DNA of 64,000 bases from CADEER01 sp965216585 (GCA_965216585.1 CBDCGC010000003.1:1116001-1180000), one strand, 5' to 3'; shown: positions 25,383 through 33,973, numbered from the stretch's first letter. The notes: generated by a model from the letters alone, not told the origin. A program made the numbers and translations.

Positions 25383-25465
25383 ACGTCAAATCAGGGTGTC
25401 CTCCGTCCACAGGCATGATGACGCAACCACGCCAGTTGTAAAGCAACTTTTCCGCCGCGACGACG

Positions 25466-27766
25466 CTATGGCGCGACGCGGATGACGATCTCCTGCCGGG
25501 GGCCGAGATTGCCCAGAATATCGCGTACTTGTGCCACGACGACGGTATCTCCGCTGGGCAGCGAGGTCTCCGTGGTGATCGAATAGCAGAACTGGCGGTT
25601 GGAGGCCGGCGAGAGGAAGGAGAAGTTGCCGGAGGGATCCTTGGTACAGGCGTTGCCCATCGACACCAGGTAGGTGAAGCGGCATGCGATGTCCTCGAGC
25701 GCGTCGGTGGTCGCCGGGCTCTGTAGCGCGCACTGCGCCATCTCAGCCGGTGTCAATTCGGGCAGGTCACAGTCGATCAGGGGCGGGTCGACGCCGGGCA
25801 CACCACCGGCCGGCGTGTTGGGAAAACCGTCGCAAATGGCGGTGCTGCCATCGCCCATGTCGTTTTCGGCGAGAAACTGTAGCGACGGCCGATTGGACAC
25901 GTGAACGATATCAACGACGTCGTCGTCGACGATCGAACCCTCACTACCGGCGGGCAGCCCGGACAGCCCGATGGCGGTCTCGACGATGAGCATCGGCCGC
26001 GAGCTCGTGACGTAGATCCGGCGTCCCTCGGCGTCGAAGTGCGGCGTCGGTGTCGGCGTCAGCCGGCAGGCAAAGCGACAGCAGTGCGGACAGCCGTCCT
26101 GGTTGAGCGGCCGGAAGGCGGAGATCAGCGGGCCGATGCGATCGCTGGTCGGCGTCGGCGTGCCGGTGATGGTGGGCGTCGCCGTGACGGTGCGCGTGCG
26201 CGTCGGCGTGAACGAAAAGAGAGGGGTGTGCGTGTTGGTCGGCGTGCGCGTGCGCGTCGGCGTCCGCGTGATCGTCGGCGTCCGCGTACGGGTGCGTGTC
26301 CAGGTCGCCGTGCGGGTGCGCGACGGCGTCGGCGTGCGGCTGGACGTGTGCGTAAAGACCGGCGTGCGCGTTCCGGTCGTCGTCCTGGTCGGGGTCAGCG
26401 AACGCGTCGGGGTAAACGTGCGGGTGCGCGTCGGCGTGCGCGATTGCGTCGGCGTGCGAGTGAAGGTGCGGGTGCGCGTGGCGCTGCGGGTAGCCGTCGG
26501 CGTACGCGTGCCGGTTTCGGTGCGGGTCGGGGTCAGCGAGCGCGTCGGTGTGAACGTGCGGGTGCGCGTCGGTGTGCGCGAGGCAGTGGCGGTGCGGGTC
26601 GCCGTACGGGTACGGGTCGGTGTGCGCGTGCCGGTCGGCGTGCGCGTGCCGGTCGGCGTCCGCGTCGGTGTACGCGTCCGCGTGCCGGTCGGGGTGCGCG
26701 AGACCGTCGGCGTGCGGCTGACCGTCGGCGTGCGCGTCGGCGTGCGGGTGCGCGTGGAGGTTCGCGAAGGCGTCGGCGTGCGCGTACCGGTCGGCGTTCT
26801 CGTCGCCGTCAGGGAGCGCGTGCGCGTCGGTGTGCGCGTCGCCGTCGGTGGCCGGGTCGCCGTCCCGGTGCGGGTCGCCGTGCGGGTGCGCGTCGGTGTG
26901 CGCGTCCGCGTCAGGGTTCGCGACGACGTCGGCGTACGGGTGCGGGTGCGAGTGCGGGTCGGCGTCGGCGGCCGCGTGCCCGTCACCGTGCGGGTCGCTG
27001 TGCCGGTACGGGTCGGTGTGCGGGTCGGCGTGCCAGTGCGCGTCGCACTCGGGCTTCGCGTCGGCGTGCGGGTGCGCGTCACACTCGGCGTGCGCGTCGG
27101 CGTCCCGGTGCGCGTCGGCGTCCCCGTACGGGTCGCCGTCGGCCGCGTGCCGGTCGCCGTCTGCGTCGGTGTGCGGGTCCGCGTGCTGGTGCGGGTGATA
27201 CTCGGGGTACGGGTGACACTCGGCGTGCGGGTCGGCGTGCGGGTGCGGGTGACACTCGACGTGCGGGTCGGCGTGCGGGTGCGGGTCGGTGGACTGGTGC
27301 GGGTCGGTGGACTGGTGCGGGTCCGCGTCGGCCGGGTGCCGGTCGGTGTGCGCGTCGCGGTGCCAGTGATTGTCGGCGTCGCCGTGTCGGTGGCGCTCGG
27401 CTGGCCCTCCGCGGTCGGCGTCGCGCTCGGAGCGGGAGTCCCCGGTATCGCTGTGCGGGTTGGCGTACCGGTCGGCGCCGCCGTGGTGAACACGGTCGGC
27501 GTCGGTGTCGCCGTCGGCTCGATCGCCACCGCCAACACGGCCATCAAGGCGGGAAAGTCGGCCGCCGACTCGAATTCGTCGAGGTTGACGTCCGCTCCCG
27601 GACACTCGCTCCCGGCGAAGACGGCGGTAGCGAGAGCGCCGATGTCCGCCTCGGTCAACCTGCCGTCACAATCGGTGTCGCCGGCGATGCCACCGGCCCA
27701 GACGACGGGCGCCCAGGCGAGGAGGAACGACGCAGCCAGCGCAGCAACAACCGCCGTCGACCTCAA
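25466..27766 (-). CDS. Secreted Thr/Pro/Arg-repeat protein with dockerin-like head (second copy)
   Basis: About 766 residues. Signal peptide STAVVAALAASFLLAWAPVV; then a two-part dockerin-like module (GDTDCDGRLTEADIGALATA ... DVNLDEFESAADFPALMAVL), about 430 residues of T-R-T-P-T-R-T repeats, and a C-terminal Cys-rich domain with CPHCCRFACRLTPTPTPHF and an ending QEIVIRVAP. That domain is homologous to the C-terminal domain of the gene at 17400. I prefer the TTG start at 27766, since AGGGGGG lies 5 nt upstream; GTG 27781 or 27787 would add a few residues. Probably exported and extended from the cell surface. Function unknown. Confidence 0.75.
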   Translation of the reverse strand: MRSTAVVAALAASFLLAWAPVVWAGGIAGDTDCDGRLTEADIGALATAVFAGSECPGADVNLDEFESAADFPALMAVLAVAIEPTATPTPTVFTTAAPTGTPTRTAIPGTPAPSATPTAEGQPSATDTATPTITGTATRTPTGTRPTRTRTSPPTRTSPPTRTRTPTRTSSVTRTRTPTRTPSVTRTPSITRTSTRTRTPTQTATGTRPTATRTGTPTRTGTPTRTPSVTRTRTPTRSPSATRTGTPTRTPTRTGTATRTVTGTRPPTPTRTRTRTRTPTSSRTLTRTRTPTRTRTATRTGTATRPPTATRTPTRTRSLTATRTPTGTRTPTPSRTSTRTRTPTRTPTVSRTPTVSRTPTGTRTRTPTRTPTGTRTPTGTRTPTRTRTATRTATASRTPTRTRTFTPTRSLTPTRTETGTRTPTATRSATRTRTFTRTPTQSRTPTRTRTFTPTRSLTPTRTTTGTRTPVFTHTSSRTPTPSRTRTATWTRTRTRTPTITRTPTRTRTPTNTHTPLFSFTPTRTRTVTATPTITGTPTPTSDRIGPLISAFRPLNQDGCPHCCRFACRLTPTPTPHFDAEGRRIYVTSSRPMLIVETAIGLSGLPAGSEGSIVDDDVVDIVHVSNRPSLQFLAENDMGDGSTAICDGFPNTPAGGVPGVDPPLIDCDLPELTPAEMAQCALQSPATTDALEDIACRFTYLVSMGNACTKDPSGNFSFLSPASNRQFCYSITTETSLPSGDTVVVAQVRDILGNLGPRQEIVIRVAP

Positions 27767-27787
27767 CTTCGCCCCCCTCACATGCAC

Positions 27788-28110
27788 GACCACAAGCCTC
27801 AGGCTCTGATATGAGGGATGCTCGTCTCCAATGCAACGGCACTTGGACGACAGCGCATCGACGTTGGGGCCGGTCCCGCCGGCGCATCTCGGTTGGTGAT
27901 CCCAATCGACATCTGGCAACGGACTTCCGCTGGCGCTACTTCCCCGGCTTCGGCAAACCCGGAGCCACCCCCGCTCGCCTCCGATCGAGCGAAACGCCTC
28001 GTTTGGGAGATGCAACACGCGCCGATTTTGATGCCCGCGGGCGAAAAGTTCTCCAGAAACGATTCCGCCTTGCCCCGCCAAGCCGCAGTGCTAGTCTGAC
28101 CCAGAAGGCA
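27788..28110. other. Intergenic region between divergent genes
   Basis: About 320 bp between the repeat-protein gene and the small membrane protein gene. A weak promoter-like pair TTGCCC (28070-28075) and TAGTCT (28092-28097, 16-bp spacer) points toward the gene at 28111. Nothing else is recognisable. Confidence 0.4.
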
Positions 28111-28305
28111 ATGGAAGCAGTGGTGGAAGCTCTGAATTGGGTGCGCGCCCACCCGTTTCTCAGTGTCGCGGGCATCGTCGCCGCGATGGCTGCCTACGGC
28201 TACGCTCAGCGCAAGCCGCGGATATTCCGCGAGGCCGATCGCGAATTCGACCGCTTGCGCGAGCAACGCGGCCGCTCCTACGACAAGACACGGCCCCTGG
28301 AGTAG
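28111..28305 (+). CDS. Small single-pass membrane protein
   Basis: 64 residues, MEAVVEALNWVRAHPFLSVA, then one transmembrane helix (GIVAAMAAYGYA) and a basic/acidic tail (READREFDRLREQRGRSYDK). The pattern W-x-R-x-H/N-P-x-L-x-V-x-G plus a charged C-terminus recurs in small uncharacterised proteins, so I think it is real although no function is known. An open frame continues further upstream to 27811, but the added residues look like random translation. Confidence 0.5.
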   Translation: MEAVVEALNWVRAHPFLSVAGIVAAMAAYGYAQRKPRIFREADREFDRLREQRGRSYDKTRPLE

Positions 28306-28338
28306 CAGCCCGCTGACTACTTGACTCAGCCAGCACAA

Positions 28339-28357
28339 TGATAGTTATATATTATCA
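28339..28357 (+). promoter_or_regulatory. AT-rich palindrome directly upstream of the dprA-like gene
   Basis: TGATA-9nt-TATCA (28339-28357), inside an AT-rich island in otherwise GC-rich DNA, ends 2 nt before the GTG start at 28360. It contains TATATAT and may act as a -10/operator region. No ribosome site is visible, so the gene may be leaderless or start later. Confidence 0.4.
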
Positions 28358-28359
28358 CC

Positions 28360-29340
28360 GTGCTGTCCGCATCCGATCTACTGATTCTCAGCGAGCTTCC
28401 CGGCATTGGCGAAAAGACCCTGGTACGGCTCGCCGAATCGATCCGGCGCCGCGGCGAAGGGCTGCGCCACATCCTGGCCGCCTCGCCAGCGGCCCTGCGA
28501 CACACCTACGGCCTGCCGGCCATCGCGGTGGCGCGACTGACGGAGAAGCGCGAGCTACACCTGACCCGCTGCGCTTGGATCGGCGGCGAAATCGAACGCG
28601 CCGGGGCGAGAATCCTGACGCCGCGCAACGCCGCCTACCCGGCCGGCCTGCGCGCCTTCCGGCGGCCGCCGCCGCCCATGCTCTACACCCTCGGCAACCC
28701 CGATATCGCCAAACGGCGGTGCGTTTCCATCATGAGCTCGCGCGAGATCACCGGCGAGACGCTGCCGGCCATCGCCGCCGTCGTCGAACGGGCGCGCAAA
28801 GAAGGCCTGGCCGTGGCTCTCGGCGGCATGAAGTCGACCCACCGATTGGCCGCCATGACGGCGCGCGCGCTGCGCGCCGAGCGCATCGTCGTGCTCGACC
28901 GCGGCCTTCTCTCGGCCTTTGCCGGTGATTTCACGAGCGACCCTTTCGGCACCGGCGAGCGCAAGGCCCTGCTCGATCGCCGACGCACCCTGGCCCTCTC
29001 GGTCTTTCGCGCCGAAGACCACGCCGCGCCCAACAGCGGCCGCCGGCGCGACGAAATCATCGCCTCACTCGGCGATCTCATCTTCGTCGGCTCGGCCCGG
29101 CGCGGCGGCGAAACCGAGCGCATCGCCCAAGCCGCAATGGCACAGGGCAAACCCGTCCTCGTCTGGCGCGATGGCGGCCCCTCTCTACTAGCGGCCGGGG
29201 CACTGCGCCTGGAGCCACGGCACCTGGCGCTCGGACTCAGGCGGTTTCTGGACGAGCGCGCAGCGGAACCGCCGTCTCGGCGGCCGGCTCGAGGGCGCCG
29301 CGCGGTCGCAGATCGAAGACGGAGATCTCCCGCGGAGTAA
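28360..29340 (+). CDS. Divergent DprA-like DNA-processing protein
   Basis: 326 residues with an N-terminal helix-hairpin-helix-like stretch (LSELPGIGEKTLVRLAESI) and a Rossmann-like domain in the order seen in DprA/Smf: YPAGLRAF, PPPPMLYTLGNPDI, RCVSIMSSREIT, VERARKEGLAVALGG, and a region aligning with the DprA core. Key DprA motifs are altered: VGSR becomes IMSSRE, SGxAxGID becomes GGMKSTHR, and GxxxPRNRIIAxLS becomes APNSGRRRDEIIASLGDL. The last 30 residues are Arg-rich and overlap the convergent metallophosphoesterase gene by 104 bp. DprA loads RecA on incoming ssDNA; whether this protein does is open. Confidence 0.65.
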   Translation: MLSASDLLILSELPGIGEKTLVRLAESIRRRGEGLRHILAASPAALRHTYGLPAIAVARLTEKRELHLTRCAWIGGEIERAGARILTPRNAAYPAGLRAFRRPPPPMLYTLGNPDIAKRRCVSIMSSREITGETLPAIAAVVERARKEGLAVALGGMKSTHRLAAMTARALRAERIVVLDRGLLSAFAGDFTSDPFGTGERKALLDRRRTLALSVFRAEDHAAPNSGRRRDEIIASLGDLIFVGSARRGGETERIAQAAMAQGKPVLVWRDGGPSLLAAGALRLEPRHLALGLRRFLDERAAEPPSRRPARGRRAVADRRRRSPAE

Positions 29341-30484
29341 AGAGGCGTATGCGCTGGCCGGTGACGCCGAGACCGCAGTTGACGTAGAGCTGGGCGTCGC
29401 CAATGCAGAAGTGGCCGCGGTCGAAGACGGTGACGATTTCCGCGAAGTTGCGACGCCGGCCGCCAAACCACGGCACTGCCAACTGGCCGCCGTGCGTGTG
29501 ACCGGACAGGGTGAGGTCGACCCCCCACTCGGCTGCCTGGCGGAATACGTCCGGGCGGTGGACGAGCAACAGGGTCGGCAGGTCGCGCGGCGCCTCGTCG
29601 AGCAAGGACGTCAAGACAGCGTCGCGCTGCTTACCGCGCGCCCAGTCGACGCCGCGGTCGTCGAGACCGATGACGTGCAGCGAACGACCATCGGCATCGA
29701 GGGTCAGCGCGCGATCGCGCAAGACCGTCATGCCGTGGCGCTGCAGGGCATCTGCGACGCGATCGGCACCGGCATAGAAGTCGTGGTTGCCGAGCACGGC
29801 GATCACTCCGAAACGGGCGCGCAAGCGGGCGAGGTGGGGGAAGAAGCGATCGACATCGGCATGTGGGCCGTCGACGATGTCTCCGGTCAAACAGATGAGG
29901 TCGGGGTTTTCGCGGTTGGCGCGTTCGACGAACGCCGACAGCTCGTCGATCTCGAGGTTCTGACCGATGTGGATGTCGCTGAGCTGCAGCAGGCGCAATC
30001 GGCCGCTCCAGCCGTCGATGCCGATCTCGTGGCGGCTGACCTCGAGCTGGCGCTGGCCGAACGTGTAGCCAAAGAGCATCGCCGACGCCAAGACGGCGAC
30101 GCCACCAACGCCCCACAGGCGCGCCGCGCTCGCCACCAAGGCCGCCCCGTCCGCCGTCGCCAGCGCAGTCGCCGCCGTGGCGAGACCAAAGATCGCGGCA
30201 CTGGCGATGAGAAACCCGGCGCACAGCAGCGATACGAAGGCGACGGCCGAATAGCGCCGCAGCCAGGCGTTCGGCACCCGCCGCCGGCGCACGACACGGC
30301 GATGGAAGGAATAGATCGCGGCGCAGCCGATCGCGTGCATCCACCAGGGGAACGACGGGCCGCCCAGCGACACCAGCAACCATTGCGGCACCAGCCACAT
30401 CGCGAGCGAGCTGGTGATCAGCAGAAGGTGAAAGAAATGGCGGAAGAACCAAGCGGAGAAACGCGCACGTACTTTCGCCATCAT
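29237..30484 (-). CDS. Membrane-anchored metallophosphoesterase
   Basis: 415 residues. The N-terminal part (about 1-150) has three to four hydrophobic helices (FFHLLLITSSLAMWLVPQWL; AFVSLLCAGFLIASAAIFGL). A calcineurin-like phosphoesterase domain with a complete metal site follows: LSDIHIG, LTGDIVDG, LGNHDFYAG, LLVHRPDVF and LSGHTHGGQ. The family (YkuE/YaeI-like) acts on phosphodiesters or phospholipids such as UDP-diacylglucosamine-related substrates; the true substrate cannot be told here. Its 3' end overlaps the convergent dprA-like gene by 104 bp. Start ATG 30484 or the adjacent 30481. Confidence 0.88.
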   Translation of the reverse strand: MMAKVRARFSAWFFRHFFHLLLITSSLAMWLVPQWLLVSLGGPSFPWWMHAIGCAAIYSFHRRVVRRRRVPNAWLRRYSAVAFVSLLCAGFLIASAAIFGLATAATALATADGAALVASAARLWGVGGVAVLASAMLFGYTFGQRQLEVSRHEIGIDGWSGRLRLLQLSDIHIGQNLEIDELSAFVERANRENPDLICLTGDIVDGPHADVDRFFPHLARLRARFGVIAVLGNHDFYAGADRVADALQRHGMTVLRDRALTLDADGRSLHVIGLDDRGVDWARGKQRDAVLTSLLDEAPRDLPTLLLVHRPDVFRQAAEWGVDLTLSGHTHGGQLAVPWFGGRRRNFAEIVTVFDRGHFCIGDAQLYVNCGLGVTGQRIRLFTPREISVFDLRPRGALEPAAETAVPLRARPETA

Positions 30485-30570
30485 CGCACCAAACTAGCGG
30501 CGACACTGCATTCCGACAAGGTGGGCCGACGCCGCCGGCGCCGCAGAACCGGCACCGGCGCGGCTGGAGC

Positions 30571-31077
30571 CTACACGCGCTCGACGAGATCCGATTCGAG
30601 GAGGTCTTCGATGATGCCGAGCGACAGCCCCCAAACGCTCTCGCCGGAAACGGTGACGGCGGGAACCTCGACCGCGCGACCTTCGTGCTGCCATTCGAGG
30701 TGATGGCGTTTGCCGGGGTCGCGGAAGTTGCGCAACGGCGCGTCGATGACGCGGTCGACTTCTTTCTCATCGGCGACGAAATCGTAGGGATGCGGGATGC
30801 GCGCGACGAAGGGGCTGACGATCAGATCGGAGCTGTAGGTTTTGTGTTCGGGCAGAGCACCGAGAACTTCGACGTCACTGCGTTCGAGGCCGACCTCCTC
30901 GAAACTCTCTCGCAGCGCCGTGTCGAGCAAGCTGACGTCGTAGGGTTCGTGCCGGCCTCCCGGAAACGCCATCTGACCTGAATGGGGACCCCCTTCGGCG
31001 CGGCGGATCATGGTCATCACCAGACCCATGCCGCGGACGCGACGCACGGGGACGAGAACCGCGGCACGGGCGATCAC
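30571..31077 (-). CDS. Nudix hydrolase, CoA pyrophosphatase (NudL)-like
   Basis: 168 residues. It contains the NudL-type lead-in HSGQMAFPGGRHEP and a Nudix box ending TALRESFEEVGLE. Both match the UPF0035/CoA-pyrophosphatase signature, where the SGQxAFPGG motif precedes the box, so hydrolysis of CoA or a similar diphosphate is the best guess. The GTG start overlaps the stop of the upstream TrpC-like gene (GTGA) and has GGAGGGG about 4 nt upstream, so the two are translationally coupled. Confidence 0.85.
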   Translation of the reverse strand: MIARAAVLVPVRRVRGMGLVMTMIRRAEGGPHSGQMAFPGGRHEPYDVSLLDTALRESFEEVGLERSDVEVLGALPEHKTYSSDLIVSPFVARIPHPYDFVADEKEVDRVIDAPLRNFRDPGKRHHLEWQHEGRAVEVPAVTVSGESVWGLSLGIIEDLLESDLVERV

Positions 31078-31826
31078 GACCCCTCCAAGATCGCGCCCAC
31101 CGCTGCTTCGACGTCGCTCGCCGCGAGGATGGCCGCGCCGGCGACGACACCGTCGACGTGGCCGCGCATGTCCTCGAGCTCGGCGGCATGCCGCGGCTCG
31201 GCGAGCAAGATGACGACGACGGGGGGCTCGACCATGGCGGCCAGTCGGCGCGCCGCGGCGAGGTCGGCGTAGCCGTCGGCTCCGCTGCAACGCAACCCGA
31301 CCGCACAGGGCACGCGCGGTCGTAGCTTGTCGAGGTCGGCGGCGGCATTCACCTCGAGCACCGGGGTCATGTGTACCGAGATGGCGATGTCGGCAAGGGT
31401 TTCCACTTCGCCACCCTCGAGCTCGGCGAGCGGAATGCACACCGCATCAGCTCCGCGCAACCTCGAATCGAAGATCTGTCTCTGCTCGATGCACAGGTCG
31501 TCGCGCAGCACCGGCGCACTCACCGCATCGCTGATGGCGCGCAGATCGCCACCCTCGCAGCCGTGGAACGACGCAGTGGCAACGGCCAACGCCGCCACCT
31601 CCGTGTCGTCCAGGATCCGTGCCAGCGCGACCAGATCGCGTTCCGGCCAAGTTACTCCCGACACCGGATCGCGGCGCATCAAGCGCGGGACGAGAGCGAG
31701 CTCACGCCTCTGTGAAGCGATGAATTGGGTGAAGTCGCGGCGACTGGGCACCAGCGACGCGGTGGCGAGGTCGCCCAGGTCGTGCGCCTCTTGCCTCTTT
31801 TCCTCCAACCAGCGTTCGCGATCCAT
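31074..31826 (-). CDS. Indole-3-glycerol-phosphate synthase paralog lacking catalytic residues
   Basis: 250 residues, clearly related to TrpC: APVLRDDLCIEQRQIFDSRL matches TrpC PxLRKDFxxDxYQxxxAR, followed by RGADAVC, TPVLEVNAAADLDKL and a VDGVVAGAAILAASD phosphate-loop region. The catalytic set is lost: the EVKKASPSRG motif of the real TrpC in this window (54056-54835) reads RLMRRDPVSG here, and LRKD reads LRDD. It is therefore probably not an indole synthase. It is coupled to the Nudix gene, which suggests a different small-molecule role. No function can be assigned. Confidence 0.75.
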   Translation of the reverse strand: MDRERWLEEKRQEAHDLGDLATASLVPSRRDFTQFIASQRRELALVPRLMRRDPVSGVTWPERDLVALARILDDTEVAALAVATASFHGCEGGDLRAISDAVSAPVLRDDLCIEQRQIFDSRLRGADAVCIPLAELEGGEVETLADIAISVHMTPVLEVNAAADLDKLRPRVPCAVGLRCSGADGYADLAAARRLAAMVEPPVVVILLAEPRHAAELEDMRGHVDGVVAGAAILAASDVEAAVGAILEGS

Positions 31827-31950
31827 GGCTGCACTCGCCGGCGAGTGTAGCAGCCCACCAGCGCCGCTTCGACGACCCGATGACGAACCTGGCGAGTCGG
31901 CGACCTCGGCCGCAGTCGTCGCGGCCAGCAGTGCGTGCTAGCGTCGGTCG

Positions 31951-33105
31951 ATGGCAATGAACCGCGTCGTCGTGCGCTACCACGAGGTTGCCCTCAAAGG
32001 GTCGAACCGCGGTGAGTTCGTCGGCCAACTGACGCGCAACATCGTGCGCGCGCTGGAGGGGACCGGTGTGCGTCAAACGCATCGCGCGCCGGGGCGGATC
32101 ATCCTGCACCTCACCGACGATTCGGCCTGGCCGGAAGTGCGCGAGCGCCTGCGCCGGGTATTCGGCGTCGCCAACTTCCTCCTCTGTGCCACGGCGAGCC
32201 GCTCCATCGCCGAGCTGGCGGAGCTCGTGGCGGCGGCAGCCGCCAGGCGATCCTTTGCGAGCTTCGCCGTGCGTACCAAGCGCTGCGACAAGACCTTCCC
32301 GATACACTCGCCCGCCGTCTCGGCGGAAATCGGTGCCGCGGTGCAGAGTGCTACCGGCGCGGCGGTCGATCTGGACCAACCAGAGCTCGAGATCCACGTC
32401 GAGATTCTGCCCCGTGAGCTGCTCTACTCGTTCGAAAAATGCCGCGGCCCGGGTGGCCTGCCGGTCGACAGCGACGGCTCGGTTCTGGCCTTGCTGTCGG
32501 GCGGTATCGACTCCGCCGTCGCCGCCCACCGCCTGATGCACCGCGGTTGCCGGGTCGAGCTCATCCACTTCCACGCCGTGCCGTACCAAAGTCGCGCCGG
32601 GCTCGACAAAGCGATCGAGCTGGCGGGCATTCTCGGCGGTTGGCAGACCGGCACGCGCCTGCACACGGTCGCCTTCGGCGACATCCAAAAGAAAATCGTC
32701 GCCACTGTTCCACGCCGGCCGCGCATCGTTCTCTACCGGCGCATGATGCTGCGCATCGCCGGGCGCCTGGCCGATCGGCTCGGCGCCGCGGCGCTGGTCA
32801 CCGGCGACAGTCTCGGTCAGGTCGCCTCGCAAACGCTTGCCAATCTGACGGCGATCGAAGAGGCGAGCCGGATACCGGTGTTCCGACCGCTGATCGGAAT
32901 GGACAAGGAGGAGATCACGCGCTACGCGCGCCGCATCGGCACCTACGAGACCTCGATCCTACCCGACGAGGACTGCTGTCAGCTTTTCGTCCCCAAACAT
33001 CCTTCGACGCAGATGACCGCGACGCTGGCGCGCGGCGCCGAAGGCGCCCTCGACGTCGACGGCCTGGTCGGCGAAGCCGCCGGGGCCATCGAGGTCACGC
33101 CTTGA
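31951..33105 (+). CDS. thiI: tRNA 4-thiouridine synthase / thiamine sulfurtransferase ThiI
   Basis: Adenylates U8 of tRNA for thiolation. 384 residues, in order: ferredoxin-like N-domain (VVRYHEVALKGSNRGEFV), THUMP domain (about 60-170), PP-loop LALLSGGIDSAVAAHRLM, and the conserved DEDCCQLFVPKHPSTQM near the C-terminus. The rhodanese extension of the E. coli enzyme is absent, as in many bacteria, so persulfide sulfur must come from elsewhere. The ATG at 31957 is an alternative start. Its 3' end overlaps the convergent dehydrogenase gene by 11 bp. Confidence 0.93.
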   Translation: MAMNRVVVRYHEVALKGSNRGEFVGQLTRNIVRALEGTGVRQTHRAPGRIILHLTDDSAWPEVRERLRRVFGVANFLLCATASRSIAELAELVAAAAARRSFASFAVRTKRCDKTFPIHSPAVSAEIGAAVQSATGAAVDLDQPELEIHVEILPRELLYSFEKCRGPGGLPVDSDGSVLALLSGGIDSAVAAHRLMHRGCRVELIHFHAVPYQSRAGLDKAIELAGILGGWQTGTRLHTVAFGDIQKKIVATVPRRPRIVLYRRMMLRIAGRLADRLGAAALVTGDSLGQVASQTLANLTAIEEASRIPVFRPLIGMDKEEITRYARRIGTYETSILPDEDCCQLFVPKHPSTQMTATLARGAEGALDVDGLVGEAAGAIEVTP

Positions 33106-33973
33106 GCAGGTCGAGACCGAGCGTATGGGGGAAGACGGCAGCGATCTCCTGCGCCGTCCAGCGGCTGCTCTTGGTCATCGTGCGCAGCGGCGCCGGATCG
33201 TTCATCAGCGAGATCACTCCACCAAAGACACCAAAGGTCTGTCCGTTGATGCCGGCAGCGGCATCGGTGGCGAGATAGGTGGCCAGCGGCGCCACGGCGG
33301 CGGGTGAAAGATCATCCACCGAACCGCCGGTCGATTCACGCTTCTCGAGGCTGGCGCGCACGGCGTCGGCCATCCTCGTGTTGGCGACGGGCGCCAAGGC
33401 GTTGACGGTGATCGCATACTTGCCGAGGTCGCGCGCCACGACACGCGTCATACCGGCGATGCCGTCCTTCGCCGCTCCGTAAGCCGACAGGCCGGGATAA
33501 CCGTACAGTCCACCGGTCGACGTCAGGTTGATGATGCGGCCGAAGTTCTGGCGCCGCATCTGCGCCGAGGCGTGACGCGTGCAGTTGAAAGTACCCTTGA
33601 GATTGACACCGACGATGAGCGCAAACTCTTCCTCGCTGACATCGAAGATGCGCGAGTTGCGAAGAATGCCGGCGTTGTTGACGAGGATGTCGACCCGACC
33701 GAAACGGGCCACCGTCTCTTCGACCAACCTCTCCGCCGCGGCGAAGTCGGCAACGTCGCCGTAGTCGGCGGCAGCGCGGCCACCGGCCGCCGCGATTTCC
33801 GCCACGGTGGCGTCGGCGACATCGCGACCACCGCCGCCGCCATCGACGGCACCACCGAGATCGTTGACGACGAGGGCGGCCCCCTCGGCTGCCATCGACA
33901 TCGCGATGGCGCGGCCGATACCGCGACCGGCGCCGGTGACGATCGCCACCCTGTCGCGCAGTCGATCGCTCAT
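33095..33973 (-). CDS. SDR-family 3-hydroxyacyl-CoA dehydrogenase, HSD17B4-like
   Basis: 292 residues. NAD(P)-binding TGAGRGIG near residue 15, VVNDLGG followed by a Gly-rich stretch (as in the dehydrogenase part of peroxisomal multifunctional enzyme 2), NNAGIL, and an S-x10-Y-x3-K active site in LTSTGGLYGYPGLSAYGAAK. A C-terminal extension (GVISLMNDPAPLRT ... WTAQEIAAVFPHTLG) is typical of this subgroup. Likely oxidises (3R)-hydroxyacyl-CoA or a steroid/alicyclic alcohol. It overlaps the preceding SDR gene by ATGA. Confidence 0.85.
   Translation of the reverse strand: MSDRLRDRVAIVTGAGRGIGRAIAMSMAAEGAALVVNDLGGAVDGGGGGRDVADATVAEIAAAGGRAAADYGDVADFAAAERLVEETVARFGRVDILVNNAGILRNSRIFDVSEEEFALIVGVNLKGTFNCTRHASAQMRRQNFGRIINLTSTGGLYGYPGLSAYGAAKDGIAGMTRVVARDLGKYAITVNALAPVANTRMADAVRASLEKRESTGGSVDDLSPAAVAPLATYLATDAAAGINGQTFGVFGGVISLMNDPAPLRTMTKSSRWTAQEIAAVFPHTLGLDLLKA

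Noticed and set aside
25901..27814. Arg-rich and Val-rich plus-strand frames over the second repeat protein
   Set aside because: Same reason: composition-driven open frames antisense to a better supported gene.
27811..28110. Upstream extension of the small membrane protein to 164 residues
   Set aside because: Added residues show no pattern of real protein and lie opposite the promoter region of the repeat-protein gene.
31074..31440. N-terminal extension of the Nudix protein upstream of 31077
   Set aside because: It is an out-of-frame reading of the TrpC-like gene; GTG 31077 has a good ribosome site and GTGA coupling.
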